From the NCBI GenBank assembly GCA_933207985.1, contig OW240912.1, positions 359,513,316 to 359,577,315 of the forward strand: 64,000 nt of DNA. Direction: 5' to 3'. The notes below the pieces were generated by a model, which was not told where the DNA came from, made no database searches, and worked only from the letters and a program-made list of their open reading frames with translations. A program made the translations under genes and the position numbers. Shown here piece by piece: positions 53,978-64,000 of this stretch (position 1 is the first letter of the stretch; each line of letters opens with the position of its first letter). This DNA is from Pelobates cultripes (taxonomy: Eukaryota; Chordata; Amphibia; Anura; Pelobatidae).

Positions 53978-54255
53978 CAATGTTATATGCGATCTTATCA
54001 CTACAATGATCTATGCAGGGAATGAGAATATATTCATTGAGTTTTAAGTTGTTTAAAATAACAATTGCAAGTTGATTGGAACAAAAGTTGATGTCAAACT
54101 TTCATAAAAATATTGTGAAAGAAAAATATATATCACCACCAGTCTAGTTCGTTTTGTTTATTGTACATACTTTACATGCAGAATGTGAACTTTAATTTAT
54201 GTATGTAACATCATTTTCAATTATTGTTATGAATTCAGTTTTCATATGTTTTTAT
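53978..54255. other. Unassigned DNA
   Basis: Short AT-rich spacer before the hAT element; nothing recognised. Confidence 0.5.
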
Positions 54256-54985
54256 TAGTGATGTACCGAGCGGTTCGCCGGCGAACATATGCGCGGTTCG
54301 ACCCGCCCCCTATTTGTCATCATTGAGTAAACTTTGACCCTGTACCTCACAGTCAGCAGACACATTCCAGCCAATTAGCAGCACAGCCTCCCTAGCAGAC
54401 CCTCCCACCTACTGGACAGCATCCATTTTAGATTCATTCTCAAGCTGCATGCTTAGTAAGAGGAGGGAAAGTGTAGTTGCTGTTCATAAGATAGGGAAAA
54501 GCATAGCTAGGTTAGGGATAAGGGTATGCTTTTTTTGGATTTTTTTTTTCTATCTAATGTAAATGCACTTAGTTGTCTGCCACTGCTGCCAGCTTCTGTG
54601 TCAGGCTCACAGTGCCCATTTCTCCAGTCAGTGCCACCAATTACATCTGGTGTCACAATAGCTTGGATTTAAAAACAAAAAACTTTTTTCACTGTTATAG
54701 ATTGAATAGCAGTCAGTTGTCTGCCACTGCTGCCAGCTTCTGTGTCAGGCTCACAGTGCATACTGTGCCCATTTCCTCAGTCAGTGCCACCACTTAGATC
54801 TGGTGACACAAAGCTTGGATTTAAAAAAACAAAACACTTTTTTCACTGTTATATATTGAATAGCAGTCAGTGTCCTTAAAGCGGGTGTGTTACGCTAACA
54901 GTGGATACGGTGACCATTGCCACCACTTAGATCTGGTGACACAAAGCTTGGATTTAAAAAAACAAAACACTTTTTTCACTGTTAT

Positions 54986-57900
54986 GTTTTAAGGCCATTT
55001 GGCCTGTATTAGTGGGAGGGGCTTAAATTAATTCACTCCCCTATATAAGGGGCACCCCTTACCTGACTCATATTGCTTGAGGTCAGCATCAGAATGATTT
55101 CCACTTCCGGGTCATCCAGACGCCATTTTACCTGATTACACCATGAGGTTTTCTAAGCTGAGCTGTGTCAGTAATCCAGCCACAGGCTTTTCCGGCCTTC
55201 CACATTCTTTCTTCAATCTATCGCTGTGGATGGTGTCCAAGTGACTCACAAACCGTAAGTCGACCTACCCGTTACGCCAGGCATCAGTCCCACGGCACCA
55301 TGCACGGGTCAGGTCCTCACTTTACAGCTGCATTTTGTCTAAATCTGTCCTAAAACCATTGGATGCATATCATTCGTTTAAATTCACTTGTTTATATCTG
55401 TCACTGGCTCATTTCAAGCATTAGCATACTTCCAAACGGGAACACATTCTGTTTCAATTGCCTAAACATACTAGGCAATTCTGTGCGTGCATTTCGAATC
55501 TCACTGCTCGTTTCGTTTTGTTTCCCTGACATACCAGGCTCACGTTTCGTGCAATTTTCTACCAAACGGGTACTAGTTCATGCATTTACTGTTGTACTAC
55601 ACACACGCTTTGTGCGTTTACAACCCATGAACAGAACTTTGGTTTGTTACAATGACTGTTAGCTATTATGTTCACTTATTGTATATTGTCAAACGGGCAC
55701 TGTTTGTTTCCCTGTCACACAACTATAATGCTGGGGCATAGCTCACAAACAATGTTTCACATAAACCACACTGACCCCTACAGGTCACTCTCAAAATCTC
55801 ACGTTAACCTTGCATTTGGATTAACCCCTTAAGGACCAAACTCTGGAATAAAAGGGAATCAAGATATGTCACACGTCATGTATCCTTCAGGGGTTAAAGG
55901 GTATTTTACCATACAATCAGCATTTCTGACCCCAACTGGTCAACAGCAAAACTGTCTTCACATGTCATATACAATTACTAGCCAATATAAATTACACATA
56001 AGATTTGTTTTAAACATAACCATAAACCATGAATTAAACTCCAACACGGGCTCAACTTCAGGTTTAATTCACAATAGTTTACATTTCACATTAAGACTAA
56101 CAGTGGTTCTATCAACACTGCCACCTACAGATCTGTCAAGTACATTGACAATTTTCATGGGGTTTTTCATGGGGTTTTACAAACACCAAAACACTGACCC
56201 CTATAGGTCAACAGACAAACAACATTTCACATACCAATCAGTATCAACTACACTGCCACCTATAGGGCACTCAGCAGATCTCCAGTGCACTTGCATTTTT
56301 ACGCTCCCCATGTTCACTTGCCGTTATAATAAGGCATACAACAATTCACACTTGTAAACGGTATATCAATATCATTATAAATACGCATATTCCATTACAC
56401 AGTAACTTGCATCTGCTTCTCGTATTAGTAGCTATGGTTCACATACATACGACACTTAATGGGTTAAGATTGAAACATATTTAACCAGTATGGATATGAT
56501 GTTAATATTTACATATCACGGCACTTTACTTTCCCCTTGTTTTAAGATAAACTTGATACGTGCCACACCTGCTCACGTAGTTATCCATCTCTTACCTTCC
56601 CTGGAATAGTAGTAATGTACTGGCAATTAGGGTTCTATGGCCCAATAGGTATTACCCCCTGTTTTCTCTGCATTATGCTTCGATTAGTGGTCCCGCGAGG
56701 CCAACACCCCGCCTCACACTCGGAGGCATACACCCCTCTGGCCACTCGTGAGCTAGCCGCCTCGCATTGTATCATAGAGAGGGCCTCACCTGTCACTCCC
56801 CTTCCTATTTTCTGGTTACTGTCACCGAGAGGCCAACATCCTGCCACAACGTTCGGTGGCCACAAAAAATCCCCTTGCGCCAAGCATAGATAGAGCCTCT
56901 CAAGCCACTTGGCAACTAGCAGGGCCTCACCAGTCACCAAAAAACACCAAGCCTAATCGTTTCGCCTTACGGCTTAGCTAGCAAGCCAGTACAAGACTCC
57001 TGGGTACAAATAATAATTGCAATCTTTATTGTTATTTAAGTATTTCTCAAAAAGATGGTGAAGAATCACCTCTTCCTGGCACCCTGGCTAGAAGTGATAC
57101 ACCTTGAAGCAGAGGAGATGTGGCTCCGACCTAAGGAGGCGACAAATCCCCTACCCTGCCACAGCAAGGAAAGCAGAGTTATTCAAACTCCTCCATACAT
57201 CAACGGAGGCCCAGCAACACCAACTCAGGTGACACCCAGGCCATGCTAGCCTCACTCATAAAATCATGAGCCAAAAAATTTATGACAGACTGGCAATCTC
57301 GAGTCAGTCACAGCCCTCACGCTACTGTACAACCAGCACCAACCGAAACTCGGTTACTTGGTACAAGACGTTAACCCTGCACATATGATCCCGGCACATT
57401 GGGAACACAAGGCATATATATGTATGATGATGTATCTATGATGGTCAGACCCAGGGATTCTATGTAAATCGGGAACTGACCATCCCTTGGTTGTGTTGGC
57501 ATTTGGAATATGTAGATATGCTTATTTGTGCAGGTACCCATACAGAAGGGATTTTCTCCCAAACAAACGGGCGAGTACTCTCAGGCTCCAGGTACCAGCA
57601 CCTCTGAACTACCAGAGACAATTGGTATTAGTAGTTGCATTGCATATAGAATGTTGCATATATGTTCAAATCATTCAGGGCACATGACAAACCATGTGTC
57701 CCAATACAACTTACAAATAACGTACTCACCATCTGTACACACCAATGCATTTTCAACACTACTGACTCATCACCCTTCCAGACTTGTAGTAGATTTACTA
57801 AAGCTCTGGAGCTTCAAAGGGCTCCCATACAGGTATCATAAATAAACTCTCAAGGAATATAGCATGCCCTCACTTAGTCAGCACAACAGAACTGTCGGCT

Positions 57901-59437
57901 GTAAACACACTCATAGCCAAGATTTGCAGAGGGGTTTTTACTTGGGTTTCCAATCTCCACCATTTACAGCATGGCACCAAACACAAACGCATTGGTATTG
58001 TCACAAGGGAATCTTCCCTTAAACAAGACTAACCATAGACTTATTGGGACCACACACCTTCGCTACCCCAAGTCTCAACTCCCTCATATCCTCCGAGGAG
58101 TTTCCTTACTATACACACCATTGATCTACCTTTACAGCTATCACTCAAGCATGGGTTGAAACTTCGTTAAGTAAGACCAATATCATCAACACAGTAAACG
58201 GCTACCATCTACCCTACAAACTGGCACTTACATGGCATAAAATGGGCAATCCTTTCCCGCTAAAAGCAGCTGCTGTGGCATGGGGTAAATCATGGTCAGG
58301 GTCATCAATCCGTTGTTACTCAGACAACTAAGCACATGTCATATCATCAACAAATGCCACTCATCATCCATACGATCATGGTATTGCTGGGGAACTCACT
58401 TGGTTGGCCACTTACCACATTTCTTTTACTTTCATGTACCAGGCGGGGGTATACATCCTTGCCGACAATTGTCTCATTTATATTCCAGGCACGTTCATTA
58501 TACGCTTCCTACAGCCGTCCATACAGTCACGGCCACTCTTTTGTTCCAGAGACAAATCATGGATTAGACATACTCATGCAGCATAGCATGCACTATCCCA
58601 CCTAACACTTTCATCCCATACTTGTAGAACGCATAACACCTATTCACCTGGCTTTAAGGAATCTCATTGGAACACGACATAGCTCAACCTGTGTCATAAC
58701 ATTTCTCCTAGGTTTTGCTTCATTTTTGCCACCTTAAACTAAAACCATCTCACACACCATTAATTATATATTTTACAGGCATTCAACAACACAGGATAAC
58801 CTATGGCCAAAACTACCATAACTTCATGCTATCATACCAGACAAGAATATACTCAGAGGTTCTCAAGAATCCATCCCCCCACGTTCCTCTCAGATATTAC
58901 CAATAGCCATCCAACTTTTCCATCCTTATCGGACCTATTAGAGCTACAACCATTCAATTATACTACCAAGTTGGCCATTACCAGCCATGCACACTGCCTT
59001 TTATGCCTTTCTCAGGCCAGAGAATCCACTACCATAACCACCACTTAGACAGATCATTGTCTTCAACGATCCCACGTATGTAAACACATATCATTACCTA
59101 TTGGCTCACCACATTCCGAAACGAGTCAACACGCACCAACAGTAGAGATAACATACTATCCTACCCACAACAAATGGTGTCCAGTTGCGGTCCTAGATTC
59201 CTACCTTCAAAAATCCTTCAAGGAATTAAATTCCGTAATGCATTTAAGGAAATGTCTGGTTAATTTGTATATATTGTTGACTGTATTAAATCTTTGATTA
59301 TTCTTTTTGCCCTCTTTATTTACAGGCCTACCGTATCGTCGGTCTCGGCACACCACAACCGACTTGCTCCCTTTATACTATCCTACGCTTATGCTGGAAC
59401 CTTATTCCATATACGGCTATTTGCCCCGAACACAAAT
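54986..59437 (+). mobile_element. DIRS/Ngaro-like retroelement, heavily degraded
   Basis: Inserted within a hAT array unit: CACTGTTAT on the left and ATTGAATAGCAG on the right rejoin the unit (two bases lost), with no target duplication. Near 58235-58330 the translation has KAAAVAWGKSWSG followed by SSIRCYSDN, resembling the RNase H of DIRS/Ngaro elements (DN pair). Near 58990-59040 LLCLSQARESTT resembles the first arginine region of their tyrosine recombinase. No full domain is open. Class is inferred from these traces and the lack of duplication. Confidence 0.45.
56690..56945 (+). repeat. Two imperfect copies of a roughly 130-bp unit
   Basis: GAGGCCAACACCCCGCC... (56697) and GAGGCCAACATCCTGCC... 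(56830), each followed by a GGCCTCACC motif. Internal to the degraded retroelement. Confidence 0.5.
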
Positions 59438-59840
59438 ATTGAATAGCAGTCAGTGTCCTTAAAGCGGGTGTGTTACGCTAACAGTGGATACGGTGACCAT
59501 TACCACCACTTAGATCTGGTGACACAAAGCTTGGATTTAAAAACAAAAAACACTTTTTTCACTGTTATAGATTGAATAGCAGTCAGTGTCCTTAAAGCGG
59601 GTGTGTTACGCTAACAGTGGATACGGTGACCAGTGCCACCACTTAGATCTGGTGTCACAATAGCTTGGATTTAAAAAAACAAAACACTTTTCACTGTTAT
59701 AGATTGAATAGCAGTCAGTGTCCTTAAAGCGGGTGTGTTACGCTAACAGTGGATACGGTGACCAGTGCCACCACTTAGATCTGGTGACACAAACTTGGAT
59801 TTAAAAACAAAAAACTTTTTTCACTGTTATAGATTGAATA
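59438..59840 (+). repeat. hAT family A tandem units, upstream of the transposase
   Basis: Three units with AGATTGAATAGCAGTCAGTG and GTGTTACGCTAACAGTGGAT. This subtype has GTTACGCTAACAG where the 19894 array has GTCAGGCTCACAG. Confidence 0.88.
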
Positions 59841-59968
59841 GCAGTTGGTTATCTTCAAGCGGGTGTCAGGCCTACAGCCTGTGCTCTGCACAACTGTGCC
59901 AGTGCACATTGCCACTCATATCTGGTCTCACAGTAGCTTGCACGCATAGTACCACTAATCCCAACAAA

Positions 59969-60534
59969 ATGACAGGCAGAGGCAGGCCACCCCGCAGGGG
60001 CCATCGTGGTCGTGGTGCTGTGATTCCCTTTGGCCCTAGAATAATGCCCAGTTTTCAGAGGCCACGTACCCTGAACTTGAAAAGTTCTGAGGACATAGTT
60101 GACTGGCTAACACAGGACACCCAATCTTCTACAGCCTCCGCTCAGAACCTTGGCGCACCATCCTCCTCCAGCTTAGCTTCAGGCACCTCTCAAGAAACCA
60201 CTCACCCGCCTGCCGCCACCACCAAAACTAGCACCACAGCCGCTTCGGTTGGTATGTCAGAGGAGTTATTCACACATCCGTTTGAAGAAATGAGTGATGC
60301 GCAACCATTATTGACAGAGGATGTAGATAACAGGGATATGTCTCAGTCAGGCAGCATTACACATGTACGGTGTGATGATGATGTTGTACCTGCTGCTGCT
60401 TCCTTTGCTGAGTTGTCAGATACAAGTGAAGCGGTTGATGATGACGATGCGTCCGTGGATGTCACGTGGGTGCCCGCTAGAAGAGAAGAAGAACAGGGGA
60501 AAAGTTCAGATGGGGAGACAGAGAGGAGGAGGAG
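59969..60534 (+). CDS. hAT family A transposase, N-terminal part, cut by gap
   Basis: Starts at ATG 59969 (AAAATGA context) directly after the tandem units. The first 25 residues are basic (MTGRGRPPRRGHRGRGAV), then a region with SEDIVDWLTQDTQSS, a Ser/Thr/Ala-rich linker and an acidic tail (DDDDASVDVTWVPARREEEQ). About 188 codons are open up to the N run. No BED finger or catalytic motif is reached before the gap. The call rests on position inside a hAT element and on the acidic style of the remnant at 22862. The ORF could continue across the gap. Confidence 0.6.
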
Positions 60535-60634
60535 NNNNNNNNNNNNNNNNNNNNNNNNNNNNNNNNNNNNNNNNNNNNNNNNNNNNNNNNNNNNNNNNNN
60601 NNNNNNNNNNNNNNNNNNNNNNNNNNNNNNNNNN
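60535..60634. other. Assembly gap, 100 N
   Basis: Exactly 100 undetermined bases, a conventional placeholder size. The orientation of the hAT family A sequence flips across it. Confidence 0.99.
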
Positions 60635-63052
60635 CTGACACACCCGCTTTAAGGACACTGACTGCTATTCAATCTATAACAGTGAAAAAAGTTTTTTGTT
60701 TTTAAATGCAAGCTATTGTGACACCAGATATGAGTGGTACTGTGAACTAGCAGAGTACACGCTGTAGGGCTGACACACCCGCTTTGAGACAACTAACTGC
60801 TATTCAATCTATAACAGTGAAAAAAGTTTTTTGTTTTTAAATGCAAGCTATTGTGACACCAGATATGAGTGGTGGCACTGACTGGGTAAATGGGCACAGT
60901 ATCCACTGTGAGCCTGACACAGAAGCTGGCAGCAGTGGCAGACAACTAACTGCTATTCAATCTATAACAGTGAAAAAAGTTTTTTGTTTTTAAATGCAAG
61001 CTATTGTGACACCAGTGAGTGAGTGGTGGCACTGGGCACCGTATCCACTGTGAGCCTGACACACCAGCTTTAAGGACACTGACTGCTATTCAATCTATAA
61101 CAGTGAAAAAAGTTTTTTGTTTTTAAATGCAAGCTATTGTGACACCAGTGAGTCAGTGGTGGCACTGGGCACAGTATCCACTGTGAGCCTTACACACCCG
61201 CTTTAAGGACACTGACTGCTATTCAATCTATAACAGTGAAAAAAGTTTTTTGTTTTTAAATGCAAGCTATTGTGACACCAGATATGAGTGGTGGCGCTGA
61301 CTGGGCAAATGGGCACAGTATCCACTGTGAGCCTGACACAGAAGCTGGCAGCAGTGGCAGACAACTAACTGCTATTCAATCTATAACAGTGAAAAAAGTT
61401 TTTTGTTTTTAAATACAAGCTATTGTGACACCAGTGAGTGAGTGGTGGCACTGGGCACAGTATCCACTGTGAGCCTGACACACCCGCTTTGAGAAAACTA
61501 ACTGCTATTCAATCTATGACAGTGAAAAAAGTTTTTTGTTTTTAAATGCAAGCTATTGTGACACCAGTGAGTGAGTGGTGGCACTGGGCACAGTATACAC
61601 TGTGAGCCTGACACACCCGCTTTGAGAAAACTAACTGCTATTCAATCTATAACAGTGAAAAAAGTTTTTTGTTTTTAAATCCAAGCTATTGTGACACCAG
61701 ATGTAATTGGTGGCACTGACTGGGGAAATGGGCACAGTATTCACTGTGAGCCTGACACAGAAGCTGGCAGCAGTGGCAGACAACTAACTGCTATTCAATC
61801 TATAACAGTGAAAAAAGTTTTTTGTTTTTAAATGCAAGCTATTGTGACACCAGTGAGTGAGTGGTGGCACTGGGCACAGAATCCACTGTGAGCCTGACAC
61901 ACCCGCTTTGAGACAACTAACTGCTATTCAATCTATAACAGTGAAAAAAGTTTTTTGGTTTTAAATGCAAGCTATTGTGACACCAGTGAGTGAGTGGTGG
62001 CACTGGGCACAGTATCCACTGTGAGCCTGACACACCCGCTTTAGGGACACTGACTGCTATTCAATCTATAACAGTGAAAAAAGTTTTTTGTTTTTAAATG
62101 CAAGCTATTGTGACACCAGATAAGAGTGGCACTTTGAACTGGCAAAGGTTGGCAGAGTACACATTATAGGCCTGACACACAGACGCTTGGAGACATCTAA
62201 CTGCTATTCAATCTATAACAGTGAAAAAAGTTTTTTGGTTTTAAATGCACACTATTGTGACACCAGTGAGTGAGTGGTGGCACTGGGCAAGTGGGCACAG
62301 TATACGCTGCGAGCCTGACACACAGACGCTTGCAGACAACTAACTGCTATTCAATCTATTACAGTGAAAACAATTTTTTTTTTAAATGCAAGCTATTGTG
62401 ACACCAGTGAGTGAGTGGTGGCACTGGGCAAGTGGGCACAGTATACGCTGCGAGCCTGACACACAGACGCTTGCAGACAACTAACTGCTATTCAATCTAT
62501 TACAGTGAAATACATTTTTTTTTTAAATGCAAGCTATTGTGACACCAGTGAGTGAGTGGTGGCACTGGGCAAGTGGGCACAGTATCCACTGTGAGCCTGA
62601 CACAGAAGCTGGTAGACAACTGCAATTACATTACACAGAAAAAAAAAAAAATGCAGACTGATGTTCTAGCCCTAAAAAGGGCTTTTTGGGGTGCTGTCCT
62701 TACAGCAGAGATCAGATGAGTCCTTCAGGACTGTAGTGGACACTGTATACACTAACCTAGCTATCCATTTCCCTATCAAATCAACAGCAGCTACACTTTC
62801 CCTCCTCTCACTAAGCATGCAGCTTGAGAATGAATCTAAAATGAATGCTGTCCAGTAGGTGGGAGGGTCGGCTTGGGAGAGTGTGCTGCTAATTGGCTGG
62901 AATGTGTCTGCTGACTGTGAGGTACAGGGTCAAAGTTTACTCAATGATGACGAATAGGGGGCGGATCGAACCGCGCATATGTTCGCCCGCCGTGGCGAAC
63001 ATGCTATGTTCGCCAGGAACTATTCGCCGGCGAACCGTTCGGTGCATCACTA
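60635..63052 (-). mobile_element. hAT family A, copy 3 (inverted), arrays and terminus
   Basis: About 14 inverted satellite-like units (60635-62600), then a leader-like segment and the terminus CGGTGCATCACTA at 63052. Followed by the same flank as the left side of copy 1. It lacks Gypsy-2 and retains about 400 bp (around 62625-62870) that copy 1 has lost. Confidence 0.9.
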
Positions 63053-64000
63053 CACAGGAATTGATTACATTTTTATTCACAGTCTCTGTGTATAGTGGAA
63101 GCACACACATCTTTTGTAAGAGTGAACTACAAGTGTCCATGTTAGATTAATTACATATTAACTGTTAAATATACAGGTATTGCATATTAACTGGTCAATG
63201 GAAAGAGTCTCACATCAGTGCATTTCTTTACCCTCGGGTGCTGCACATGGTCATGTTAAATGTCTGGTAGAATGGACGAAACATATGGAGGTACGAGGCT
63301 AAATAATTTTTTGAAAACACAACCATAATTAATTTCCACACTGCATATTCTGACACATCTCTGTAACAGAGTGTAATCATGGCAGTGGTTTCAAAATTAT
63401 GTGTAAACAGAATATGGCCAGGATTTAACCAGAGAATGTTTATTGTAATCTCTTTCAGGTTGTAAAGGAAGAGATAGTCGAGACAATGAGCTGCCAGATG
63501 AAAGACCTCCTTGATAAAGCTGTGGAAGACACTCTGCAATCATACACTAGAGACAATGTTGCCTCAGTGCCAGACAAAAAGCTCAGGTCAGGCCTTGGTA
63601 AATGAGGGAACGTTTTATCTAGACATGTTTTATAGTCTACAGTTAGTTATCTTTAAGGTTATATGCAATGACTAAATAAATATAATCCATAAAATGGCCT
63701 ACTCTCACAAACCCTTTATGTCCTATGCAAATCTATCTTAAATTGTGTTGTCTTTATGAACATTTGAACATTATATACGTACCATCTAGCAGTAAAAGTG
63801 GAATTTGGTGTGCCTCTGACAGTTTTACTTTTTAAAGTGGTTCCTAACTCCTAGGTGGTAACCAAAAATGTCATATTAGTGGAGGCCACATACTGGAAAA
63901 GACATATCATATTCATCAGGTCTCAAGCAGTTACCTACAAGATGTGGAAATTCAGTTTGGTATTTATCCGAATTTTGATTAAACAAAAAGTGCAATAGTT
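63053..64000 (-). repeat. Inverted copy of 13181-14127
   Basis: Reverse complement of the left flank of hAT copy 1 with only scattered single-base differences; runs to the window edge. Confidence 0.95.
63459..63586 (+). CDS. Candidate host exon, second copy
   Basis: Plus-strand counterpart of 13595-13722 with the same acceptor (TCTTTCAG at 63451-63458) and donor options (GTCAGG at 63587, GTAAAT at 63598). No differences in the coding part were noticed by eye. Conservation of the open frame is expected from recency of the copy and does not by itself prove function. Confidence 0.45.

Larger units (their letters stand above)
54256..60534 (+). mobile_element. hAT family A, copy 2, with nested element; runs into gap
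   Basis: The left end is TAGTGATGTACCGAGCGG followed by the same subterminal region as at 14128 and 63052. Satellite-like units occur at 54570-54985 and resume at 59438, interrupted by a 4.45-kb insertion. The transposase start is at 59969 and the coding sequence runs into the N gap, so the right end is not seen. Confidence 0.88.

Noticed and set aside
55363..56357. Two plus-strand frames of 99 and 163 codons inside the 54986 insertion
   Set aside because: No recognisable motif and composition typical of decayed AT-rich DNA; cannot be tied to gag or another domain.
1..64000. tRNA and rRNA genes
   Set aside because: No cloverleaf or rRNA-like conserved segments noticed on reading; a tRNAscan or rRNA model search was not possible here.

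Overview
The window looks like vertebrate nuclear DNA, most likely from an amphibian (probably a frog). I infer this from the mix of repeat families: Ty3/gypsy chromoviruses with chromodomains, a DIRS-type tyrosine-recombinase retroelement, Penelope-like (PLE) pieces, CR1 and L1 LINEs, and several hAT, Tc1/mariner and piggyBac-like DNA transposons, many nested in one another. No complete host gene is visible. The only candidate host coding sequence is one 128-nt exon-like segment present twice, at 13595-13722 (-) and 63459-63586 (+). A 100-base run of N lies at 60535-60634.

Layout. 1-1385: unassigned. 1386-4892: PLE fragment whose reverse transcriptase is cut inside its catalytic motif by a hAT-like, microsatellite-bearing MITE. 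4893-12655: chromovirus Gypsy-1 (minus strand), broken by a 2.7-kb MITE carrying a 1-kb minisatellite. 12656-14127: unique-looking DNA with the exon candidate. 14128-25070: hAT element (family A) carrying a nearly intact young chromovirus, Gypsy-2 (14356-19888, minus, 5-bp target duplication), a fragment of a second hAT, and two satellite-like arrays. 25779-29063: a solo-LTR-like unit interrupted by an L1 insertion that has ORF1 but no ORF2. 29064-43445: a CR1 LINE (minus) split by an 11.7-kb piggyBac-type insertion (TTAA ends) that contains DIRS, Tc1, MITE, Helitron-like and PLE insertions. 43566-47490: a second LINE split by hAT family B (perfect 8-bp duplication). 47491-54255: a Tc1 remnant, a G-rich minisatellite, a PLE terminal piece with a hammerhead-like motif, and a 300-bp-arm foldback. 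54256-60534: second family-A hAT copy with a 4.45-kb DIRS/Ngaro-like insertion and the 5' part of its transposase gene. 60635-64000: inverted near-copy of the 13181-14127 flank plus the hAT arm, lacking Gypsy-2.

The most interesting signal is in the two chromoviruses. Each has only 13-16 nt between the 5' LTR and the gag start codon. That leader does not look like a tRNA primer site. In both elements its first 12 nt pair without interruption (G-U allowed) with a stretch of the same element's LTR lying 28-30 nt downstream of a TATA box, where the RNA 5' end is expected. The two elements differ in sequence at both sites but keep the pairing. This fits self-primed reverse transcription of the Tf1/sushi type. 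Other notable signals are four hammerhead-ribozyme-like motifs in PLE contexts, the ORF1-only L1, and the inverted duplication around the assembly gap, which may be a misplaced alternative haplotype.
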